A stretch of 5,145 nucleotides of DNA from Euryarchaeota archaeon UBA54 (GTDB taxonomy: Archaea; Thermoplasmatota; Poseidoniia; Poseidoniales; Thalassarchaeaceae), in contig DAGM01000011.1 in the NCBI GenBank assembly GCA_002495735.1, positions 1,883-7,027 of the forward strand, read 5' to 3'. The notes beneath the pieces were generated by a model. It did no database searches and was not told the origin of the DNA. It saw nothing but the letters and a program-made list of their open reading frames with translations. The translations under genes were made by a program, and so were the position numbers. Positions 1-5,145 of the stretch are shown piece after piece (position 1 is the stretch's first letter; each line of letters begins with the position of its first letter).

Positions 1-645
1 CAAGAGGCATTTGCCATCGAGAGTCAAGCAAGGGCCAACAATGCACGCGAGTCGGGTTCGTTCGTCGACGAGATAGTACCCATTGAGACCACAGATGGTA
101 CGGTGCACGAGGATGGTTGCATAAGGTCTGGAACCAACGCCGAGGGACTCAGAAAGCTGCGTCCAGCGTTCGATGCCAACGGCACAGTCACCGCAGGCAC
201 CGCCTCTCCTCTCACCGATGGCGCAGCCTTCGTGTTCGTCTGCTCGGAGGAGTTCGCAGCAGAGCACGGCCTCGTGCCGATGGCTCGCATCAAGAGCATC
301 GCCGTCTCCGGATGCGCCCCTGAGATCATGGGCATCGGCCCCGTTGCCGCCTCTCGTAAGGCACTGGAGCGGGCCGGACTTTCTCTTGATGACATCGACC
401 TGATTGAGCTCAACGAGGCCTTCGCCGCACAATCCCTAGCGGTGATAGGAGAACTTGGACTGGATACAGACAAGGTCAACATCGAGGGCGGAGCCATCGC
501 TCTAGGACATCCCCTTGGCGCCAGTGGTGCTAGAATCACCGGCAAAGCCGCTCAATTGATGCAGAAGAACGGCGCTGAACACGCACTAGCCACCCTATGT
601 GTTGGAGGCGGAATGGGCATGGCCACTGTGCTCGAGAGGGTCTAG
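1..645 (+). CDS. fadA: Acetyl-CoA acyltransferase (thiolase), C-terminal part; 5' end cut by the window
   Basis: This enzyme performs the last beta-oxidation step, cleaving 3-oxoacyl-CoA with CoA to acetyl-CoA and a shortened acyl-CoA. The frame is open from base 1, giving 214 codons to TAG at 643-645. Conserved thiolase sequence already lies before the first internal GTG (103), so the true start is upstream of the window. Visible motifs are GTVTAGTAS (residues 61-69, with the CoA-pocket Ser69), NEAF (Asn138), GHPLGASGAR (His170) and CVGGGMG (Cys200). Their spacing equals that of Ser247, Asn316, His348 and Cys378 in the Zoogloea ramigera thiolase. About 178 residues are therefore missing, including the nucleophilic cysteine (Cys89 in Zoogloea). 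The full protein should be about 392 residues. The neighbouring FadN-type fusion and acyl-CoA dehydrogenase favour a degradative, FadA-like role over a biosynthetic acetoacetyl-CoA thiolase, but this half alone cannot settle chain-length preference. The thiolase family is certain; the symbol is by context. Confidence 0.95.
   Translation, partial: QEAFAIESQARANNARESGSFVDEIVPIETTDGTVHEDGCIRSGTNAEGLRKLRPAFDANGTVTAGTASPLTDGAAFVFVCSEEFAAEHGLVPMARIKSIAVSGCAPEIMGIGPVAASRKALERAGLSLDDIDLIELNEAFAAQSLAVIGELGLDTDKVNIEGGAIALGHPLGASGARITGKAAQLMQKNGAEHALATLCVGGGMGMATVLERV
634..640 (+). promoter_or_regulatory. Candidate ribosome binding site for the GTG start at 646
   Basis: GAGAGGG lies inside the last codons of the thiolase gene, five bases before GTG 646. 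It is purine-rich and partly complementary to the 16S rRNA 3' end (CCUCC). It supports initiation at the GTG that directly follows the thiolase stop. A competing signal, AGGTGG at 644-649, lies five bases before TTG 655. Confidence 0.4.
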
Positions 646-649
646 GTGG
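644..649 (+). promoter_or_regulatory. Candidate ribosome binding site for an alternative TTG start at 655
   Basis: AGGTGG is a good match to the Shine-Dalgarno core GGAGGTG. It overlaps the thiolase stop codon and the GTG at 646, and ends five bases before TTG 655. Starting at 655 would give a 778-residue protein. Its lead-in to the Rossmann glycine motif would be the same length as I recall for Bacillus FadN. Which of the two starts is used is unresolved. Confidence 0.4.
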
Positions 650-2991
650 TATTCTTGTCTGGTTCTATACAGAGTGTCGCCGTCATAGGCAGCGGTGTGA
701 TGGGGGCCGGAATTGCTGCCCACTGCGCCAACGCCGGTTGCAAGGTCCTTCTGCTGGACATCGCTAAGGAGGGTGACGACCGCAGTGCCATCGCCAAAAC
801 AGCGGTCAAGCAGATGGCGAAGGCAAATCCCGAGATGCTGATGCACAAGCGCAATGCAAAACTCATCAGCTCGGGTAATATCGAGGACGATTTGGACAAA
901 CTCTCTGAGGTCGACTGGGTAATTGAGGTCATCATTGAGAACCTCGACATTAAACGAAAACTCTACGCTAGTATGTCCGAGCACCTTGGTCCTAGAACCA
1001 TTGTCTCCTCAAACACCTCCACGCTTCCCCTATCCGAGCTCGTCGAGGGCATGTCTTCTGAGATGGCTTCTCGCTTCCTGATTACCCACTTCTTCAATCC
1101 GCCGAGATACCTTCCTCTCCTCGAGGTAGTTACCTCCTCCGAGGTTGACGACTCAGTGACGGACAGGCTCTGCTCTTTTGCCGACGAGCGTTTAGGAAAG
1201 CGGGTGATAATGTGCAACGATACCCCTGGATTCGTTGGTAACAGACTCGGTGTGTATTTTATCCAGAGGGCATTCAAAGCGACAATCGACCATGGATTCA
1301 CGGTCGAGCAGGCAGACGCGATGCTGGGCCGACCAATCGGAATACCCAAGACAGCGGTGTTCGGACTGATGGATCTGGTCGGCATAGATCTGAGCGTGCA
1401 CGTGATTGAGAGCCTAATCTCTCACCTACCTGATGATGATCCGTTCCACGACATTGTAGGTACTGGCGAGGATATCATTCAGGCAATGATTGCTGATGGG
1501 TACACTGGCCGTAAGGGCAAGGGAGGTTTCTATCGCCTCAATAAAGAGGATGGCAAGCGCGTCAAAGAGGCCAGAAATTTGACTACAGGCGAATATGCCC
1601 CTGCAAATCGAAAGGCAGCTTTTTCCTCGGCCAGGATGGGCAAACAGGGTCTTGGACCTTTGATTGACTACCCTGACGAGGGCGCTGCCTTCGTCTCGGA
1701 CATCCTGCTTGACACACTGTCTTACGCAGCGCATCTCGTACCCGATGTGACAGATGATATCTATTCGATAGACACTGCCATGAAGGCAGGGTTCAATTGG
1801 AAATCAGGACCGTTCGAGATGATAGATTCGATAGGCTCCGCCAGCATGGTTGAGCGACTTGAGGAGAGTGGGCGCAGTGTGCCTGACTTCCTCAGGACCG
1901 CCGCCGACAATGGAGGATTCTACTCAATCGAGGACGGTGAGATTCAGAGACTCACTCCCGATGGCTCCATGGTCGTTGTCGACCGCCCCGAATCGACCCT
2001 TACGGTTACCGACCTCAAGCGTCGGGGCAAACCGCTCAAGCGCAATGGTTCGGCAAGCATCTGGGACATGGGGAACAAGATACTGCTAGTTGAGTACCAC
2101 TCGAAGATGAACGCAATGGACCCAATGAACATCGAGATGCTGGTCAACGCGGTCGACATTGCCGAGTCAGAGGGTTGGAAGGGCATCGTGATTGGCAATG
2201 ACGCCGCCAACTTCTGCGCTGGAGCGAATCTGGGACTGGTCCTCTTCGCGGTTAATCTAGCGGCTTGGAAGGACGTCGAGGACTTCATCGCCGCTGGTCA
2301 GGATACATATCAGGCGCTGAAGTACTGCGAGGTGCCCGTAGTTGCCGCTTCGACTGGGATGTGCTTGGGAGGTGGTGCCGAGGTGTTGATGCACTGCGAT
2401 GCCATCCAAGCTCACGCCGAGTCATACATCGGACTTGTGGAGGTCGGAGTGGGAATCATCCCCGCTTGGGGTGGCTGCAAGGAACTGATGGCCCGCCTGC
2501 GCGACTTCGGATTGGTCTCTGAGGGTCCGATGGGAGCCGTCATGAAGGCCTTCGAATACATCGGGACAGCCCAGGTAGCGAAGTCAGCCGAGCAGGCGCG
2601 TTCGATGGGATTCATCGGACCCAATGACTGCATTACGATGAATCGCGACCGCTTGCTCGCGGACGCCAAGATTCGCGCGCTTGAATTGTCCGAGGGCTAC
2701 GAGCCCCCCGAGCCGCACACATACAACCTCCCCGGTCCAACTGGCAAGACAGCGCTTGAACTGGCAGTCAAGGACCTCGCGCTATCTGGTCAGGCCACAC
2801 CTCACGATGTTGTGGTGACCAACGAGCTGGCTTGGATTCTGACTGGAGGGGATACCGACATGACTGAAACCACGGAAGAGGATGACATCCTCGCCATGGA
2901 GAGGGAAGTAATAGCCAGACTAGGACGCCATGAGGACTCTCTGGCGAGGATGGAGCACATGCTGGAGACCGGCAAGCCGTTGAGGAACTGA
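646..2991 (+). CDS. fadN: FadN-type bifunctional 3-hydroxyacyl-CoA dehydrogenase / enoyl-CoA hydratase
   Basis: This 781-residue fusion catalyses hydration of trans-2-enoyl-CoA and NAD-dependent oxidation of L-3-hydroxyacyl-CoA in the cytoplasm. The dehydrogenase comes first: a Rossmann domain with GSGVMG (residues 15-20), SSNTS (121-125), THFFNP with catalytic His148, and its partner Glu160. The helical C-terminal dehydrogenase domains follow, with DTPGFVGNR at 192-200 and a second half at about 345-430 carrying WKSGPFEMID. A crotonase domain spans about 475-690, with oxyanion-hole segments FCAGANL (523-529) and GMCLGGGAE (571-579). Glu579 and Glu599 are 20 apart, matching the catalytic Glu144/Glu164 pair of rat hydratase. 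A helical tail ends in HMLETGKPLRN. The domain order is opposite to FadB/FadJ. Length, order and tail match Bacillus FadN (about 789 residues). The gene abuts the thiolase stop with no gap. Start is GTG 646 or TTG 655. Both active sites look intact. Confidence 0.95.
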   Translation: MVFLSGSIQSVAVIGSGVMGAGIAAHCANAGCKVLLLDIAKEGDDRSAIAKTAVKQMAKANPEMLMHKRNAKLISSGNIEDDLDKLSEVDWVIEVIIENLDIKRKLYASMSEHLGPRTIVSSNTSTLPLSELVEGMSSEMASRFLITHFFNPPRYLPLLEVVTSSEVDDSVTDRLCSFADERLGKRVIMCNDTPGFVGNRLGVYFIQRAFKATIDHGFTVEQADAMLGRPIGIPKTAVFGLMDLVGIDLSVHVIESLISHLPDDDPFHDIVGTGEDIIQAMIADGYTGRKGKGGFYRLNKEDGKRVKEARNLTTGEYAPANRKAAFSSARMGKQGLGPLIDYPDEGAAFVSDILLDTLSYAAHLVPDVTDDIYSIDTAMKAGFNWKSGPFEMIDSIGSASMVERLEESGRSVPDFLRTAADNGGFYSIEDGEIQRLTPDGSMVVVDRPESTLTVTDLKRRGKPLKRNGSASIWDMGNKILLVEYHSKMNAMDPMNIEMLVNAVDIAESEGWKGIVIGNDAANFCAGANLGLVLFAVNLAAWKDVEDFIAAGQDTYQALKYCEVPVVAASTGMCLGGGAEVLMHCDAIQAHAESYIGLVEVGVGIIPAWGGCKELMARLRDFGLVSEGPMGAVMKAFEYIGTAQVAKSAEQARSMGFIGPNDCITMNRDRLLADAKIRALELSEGYEPPEPHTYNLPGPTGKTALELAVKDLALSGQATPHDVVVTNELAWILTGGDTDMTETTEEDDILAMEREVIARLGRHEDSLARMEHMLETGKPLRN

Positions 2992-2996
2992 GGTGA
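2991..2996 (+). promoter_or_regulatory. Strong ribosome binding site for the acyl-CoA dehydrogenase gene
   Basis: AGGTGA begins on the last base of the FadN-type gene's stop codon and ends four bases before ATG 3001. It matches the GGAGGTGA Shine-Dalgarno core well. It fixes the dehydrogenase start and suggests coupled translation with the upstream gene. Confidence 0.65.
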
Positions 2997-3000
2997 GAGA

Positions 3001-4806
3001 ATGACAGTGTGGGAGCCACCTATCAGAGAATACGACTTCCTATTCAACGAGGTATTCAATGCAATCGAATCGATAGAAGGACTGGGGTTCGAGGACTTCG
3101 ACGCTGACTATCTAGCCATGCTTACAGAAGGATGGGGGATGCATGCTAAGGAGGTCTGGCTACCGATTAACGAGCTGGGTGACAAGGAGGGTCTGAAGTT
3201 CGAGAACGGAAATATCTTGATGCCGCAAGAATTCAAGGATGCCTACCGCAAAGGTATCGATGAGGGGTGGCTCGCAACCGCCTGCAAGCCCGAGCATGGA
3301 GGCATGGGTACACCCACCTTCTTCTCCTCGGTCACTTGGGCTGAATTCGGTACTTCTGCCTGCATGGCTCTCAGCGTTCTCCCAGCACTTTCGATAGGTG
3401 TCTACGAGGTTCTCACGTCCAATGGGAGACAAGATCTCGTCGACTACTTCGCCCCGAGCCTCGCTTCAGGAGAGTGGGCTGGCACGATGTGCCTGACAGA
3501 GCCTCACGCCGGTACTGACCTCGGCATCATCACGACTAGGGCAGAACCAGAGGACGATGGCACCTATCGGATATCCGGCACTAAGATTTTCATCACCTAT
3601 GGAGAGCATGACATGACTGACAATATCGTCCATCTGGTTCTCGCCAAGACTCCTGGGGCTCCGGAGGGCACCAGAGGCATTTCTCTCTTTATAGTCCCCA
3701 AATACCTACCAGCAGAGTGGGAGTCTGGTGGAGTTGAAGGGGTATCCCACGACCTAGTCCCTGAACACAACGGGGTGACCTGCTCGGGCAGTGAGGAGAA
3801 GATGGGGCTGCACGCATCTCCAACCTGTGTGATGAATTTCGACGATAGTGTTGGTTGGTTGGTTGGTCCGCTACACGGCGGTATGCCGTTGATGTTCCAA
3901 ATGATGAATCGCGAACGCTTAGCTACAGGACTGATGGGATTGGGCCTCGGCGAGATTGCCTACCAAAACGCCCTCGCCTGGTCACGAGATCGTCGCCAAG
4001 GGCGAGATCTGAAGGGCATCCGCGACCCAAACGAACCTGCTGACAACATCCTAGTCCATCCCGACGTTCGTCGCATGCTCCTCGAGGCCAAGGTCAACAA
4101 CGAGGGTTGTCGCGCCCTCGCAGTCTGGACTGGTATTCTAATCGATCAGATGGACAGTGTCGATCCGGAGGTGGCTGAGCCTGCCGAGGCACTGGTGGCA
4201 CTGTTCACCCCTATCATCAAAGCCCACTTCACCGATCTTGGTTGTGAGACCTGTTCCACCTGCATGCAGGTCATGGGTGGGGCTGGCTACTGCAGTGAGT
4301 TCGGAGTCGAGCAATTCTATCGCGATGTCAGAATATCAAAGATTTGGGAGGGGACCAACGGAATCCAAGCCCTAGACCTAGCTGGGCGCAAAATCACCCA
4401 GAACATGGGCAAGAATCTCCGTTATCTGATGTGGCCACTCACCGAGTTCATTGAGAAGAATCGCGACATTCCTGAGATGGGCGAGTTCAACAAACCCCTC
4501 CATCAAGGTGTCAGGGGTCTACAGCAAATCACCCTCCTGATGATTGCCGAAGGGATGGCCAATCCGCACTTCCTCGCGGCCGGTGCGACCGACTATTGTC
4601 GCTATTTCGGAAACGTACTCCTTGGGTATATGTGGGCCAAGATGGCGAAGGTGTGCCTAGAGAGGCAGGGTGAACCGTTCTACGACGCTAAGTTGGCTAG
4701 CGCACGCTTCTTCTTCAAGCGAATATATCCTGAGACAGTCAGTCTGGCTGCTAAGATCCAATCAGGACCGAAGACTCTGATGGATTACCCCGCGGAGATG
4801 TTTTGA
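3001..4806 (+). CDS. Large acyl-CoA dehydrogenase, DmdC-like subfamily (FadE-type role)
   Basis: This FAD enzyme introduces the trans-2 double bond into acyl-CoA, the first step of the cycle, and normally passes electrons to electron-transfer flavoprotein. At 601 residues it is longer than the usual 380-400-residue family members. It opens with the short N-terminal extension typical of DmdC-like proteins (PPIREYDFLFNEVF, residues 6-19). The three-part core follows: the N-terminal helical domain to about 160; the flavin/substrate motif MCLTEPHAGTDLG (163-175) and the beta domain with GTKIFIT; then the C-terminal helical domain with QVMGGAGY (423-430) and WEGTNGIQALDL (449-460). Glu450 aligns with the catalytic base Glu376 of medium-chain acyl-CoA dehydrogenase. 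A further C-terminal domain occupies about 480-600. Characterised DmdC enzymes act on 3-methylmercaptopropionyl-CoA from DMSP breakdown. Here the FadN, thiolase and acyl-CoA-binding neighbours make ordinary fatty acyl-CoA the likelier substrate (inference). It starts nine bases after the FadN-type gene. Confidence 0.93.
   Translation: MTVWEPPIREYDFLFNEVFNAIESIEGLGFEDFDADYLAMLTEGWGMHAKEVWLPINELGDKEGLKFENGNILMPQEFKDAYRKGIDEGWLATACKPEHGGMGTPTFFSSVTWAEFGTSACMALSVLPALSIGVYEVLTSNGRQDLVDYFAPSLASGEWAGTMCLTEPHAGTDLGIITTRAEPEDDGTYRISGTKIFITYGEHDMTDNIVHLVLAKTPGAPEGTRGISLFIVPKYLPAEWESGGVEGVSHDLVPEHNGVTCSGSEEKMGLHASPTCVMNFDDSVGWLVGPLHGGMPLMFQMMNRERLATGLMGLGLGEIAYQNALAWSRDRRQGRDLKGIRDPNEPADNILVHPDVRRMLLEAKVNNEGCRALAVWTGILIDQMDSVDPEVAEPAEALVALFTPIIKAHFTDLGCETCSTCMQVMGGAGYCSEFGVEQFYRDVRISKIWEGTNGIQALDLAGRKITQNMGKNLRYLMWPLTEFIEKNRDIPEMGEFNKPLHQGVRGLQQITLLMIAEGMANPHFLAAGATDYCRYFGNVLLGYMWAKMAKVCLERQGEPFYDAKLASARFFFKRIYPETVSLAAKIQSGPKTLMDYPAEMF
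4794..4797 (+). promoter_or_regulatory. Candidate ribosome binding site for the acyl-CoA-binding protein gene
   Basis: GGAG inside the penultimate codons of the acyl-CoA dehydrogenase gene lies eight bases before ATG 4806. It supports that ATG over the in-frame TTG one codon earlier (4803). The start overlaps the dehydrogenase stop by one base (TGATG). Confidence 0.5.
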
Positions 4807-5075
4807 TGTCTGAGGGAAAAGCCGGACGGAGCCTGAAGATGCGCTTTGAACGCTCCTCAAAGAAGGCTTGGGGTCTCCCTACAAAACCATCGAACGAGAA
4901 ACTCCTCGAGATGTACGCGTTATACAAGCAGGCTACGGAAGGAGATTGCGAGGGCAAGCCCCGTGGGGGTCTGAGGGATCGTGCGAAACACAAGGCCTGG
5001 AAGGCCACCATCGGCACCAGTGAAGCGGCTGCTATGGAGAGATATTGCGAGATTGTGGATTCGTTGATGGGGTAG
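4806..5075 (+). CDS. Acyl-CoA-binding protein (ACBP), complete small single-domain form
   Basis: This small soluble cytosolic protein binds long-chain acyl-CoA esters, protecting them and handing them to enzymes. From ATG 4806 it is 89 residues, the size of a stand-alone ACBP, with no signal peptide or membrane segment. Family signatures are clear: KPSNEKLLEMYALYKQAT at 27-44, followed by GD, then RAKHKAW (59-65) and AMERY (76-80). Tyr37, Tyr40, Lys41, Lys61 and Tyr80 align with the CoA-binding residues Tyr28, Tyr31, Lys32, Lys54 and Tyr73 of bovine ACBP. One oddity is His62 where bovine ACBP has Trp55, although the later Trp65 of the motif is kept. The start codon shares one base with the stop of the acyl-CoA dehydrogenase gene (TGATG), so the two are probably translationally coupled. 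ACBP is near-universal in eukaryotes and patchy in prokaryotes. Its placement here implies service to beta-oxidation. Base composition looks like that of its neighbours, so it does not appear newly acquired. Confidence 0.93.
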   Translation: MSEGKAGRSLKMRFERSSKKAWGLPTKPSNEKLLEMYALYKQATEGDCEGKPRGGLRDRAKHKAWKATIGTSEAAAMERYCEIVDSLMG

Positions 5076-5079
5076 TCCC

Positions 5080-5145
5080 ATGCCAATAGACGATAGCAAG
5101 CTGGTCGCGGAGTACAGGGGACTTCGTGGGCCAGTCAAATTCCGC
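5080..5145 (+). CDS. Start of an unidentified protein, cut by the window end
   Basis: An ATG four bases after the acyl-CoA-binding protein stop opens a frame that runs without a stop for 22 codons to the window end. The visible residues begin MPIDDSKLVAEYRG and are hydrophilic, with no signal peptide and no motif I recognise. A G-rich stretch (GGGG at 5069-5072), six to seven bases before the ATG, could be a weak ribosome binding site. The tight same-strand spacing matches the rest of the cluster, so it is probably the next gene of the operon and may belong to acyl-CoA metabolism. That is inference from position only. Confidence 0.5.
   Translation, partial: MPIDDSKLVAEYRGLRGPVKFR

Noticed and set aside
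24..545. Long open frame on the minus strand opposite the thiolase
   Set aside because: Its translation is low-complexity (Ser/Ala/Pro-rich) with no domain. The + strand frame carries an unmistakable thiolase, so this is an antisense shadow.
103..645. Thiolase frame starting at the internal GTG 103
   Set aside because: The same frame is open back to base 1 and encodes conserved thiolase sequence before 103. The catalytic spacing implies about 178 residues missing upstream, so the gene is cut by the window rather than starting here.
595..1385. Minus-strand open frames opposite the dehydrogenase half of the FadN-type gene
   Set aside because: They show no motifs and no ribosome binding signal, and they overlap strongly conserved coding sequence on the + strand.
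646..2991. Assignment of the fusion as FadB or FadJ
   Set aside because: Those proteins have the hydratase domain first and the dehydrogenase second. Here the order is reversed and the tail matches the FadN type.
4803..4805. TTG at 4803 as the ACBP start
   Set aside because: It lies directly before an ATG in the same frame. ATG 4806 is better spaced from GGAG (4794-4797) and forms the common TGATG stop/start overlap.
3001..4806. Firm assignment of the dehydrogenase as DmdC of DMSP demethylation
   Set aside because: Subfamily resemblance alone does not prove the substrate. The neighbours are general beta-oxidation genes, and no other DMSP-pathway gene is present in the window.
5069..5090. 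Possible transcription terminator after ACBP
   Set aside because: There is no convincing hairpin and no T-run, and a new same-strand frame begins four bases downstream.
4751..5138. Minus-strand open frames over the ACBP gene
   Set aside because: The + strand frame encodes a clear acyl-CoA-binding protein; the reverse frames have no recognisable features.

Overview
The window is a compact, single-strand (+) gene cluster for fatty-acid beta-oxidation. It has almost no non-coding DNA, and the genes sit 0, 9, -1 and 4 bases apart. In order it holds the 3' part of a thiolase (1-645), a fused 3-hydroxyacyl-CoA dehydrogenase / enoyl-CoA hydratase of FadN type (646-2991), a large (601-residue) acyl-CoA dehydrogenase of the DmdC-like subfamily (3001-4806), a complete small acyl-CoA-binding protein (4806-5075), and the first 22 codons of an unidentified gene (5080 to the window end). 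No RNA gene, mobile element, CRISPR array, promoter or terminator is visible. The cluster reads as the interior of one operon whose promoter and end lie outside the window.

Together the products cover all four steps of the cycle. The acyl-CoA dehydrogenase makes the trans-2-enoyl-CoA. The C-terminal hydratase domain of the fusion hydrates it, and the N-terminal NAD-dependent dehydrogenase domain oxidises the L-3-hydroxyacyl-CoA. The thiolase then releases acetyl-CoA and a shortened acyl-CoA. The acyl-CoA-binding protein probably buffers or delivers acyl-CoA substrates. Catalytic residues of every enzyme part present in the window are intact. The gene set resembles the fadN-fadA-fadE operon of Bacillus subtilis, but with thiolase first and a different dehydrogenase subfamily. 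No electron-transfer flavoprotein, acyl-CoA ligase or regulator is seen.

The host is uncertain. The DNA is moderately GC-rich, with mixed arginine codons (CGN with frequent AGA/AGG) and some ATA for isoleucine. Start-site signals of the AGGTG type, and GTG/TTG candidate starts, occur between tightly packed genes. This would fit a marine planktonic archaeon (for example Poseidoniales / Marine Group II) or an uncultivated bacterium, and I cannot separate these without a search. The most noteworthy point is a eukaryote-like acyl-CoA-binding protein, a family patchy in bacteria and reportedly rare or absent in archaea, apparently translationally coupled to a beta-oxidation dehydrogenase.
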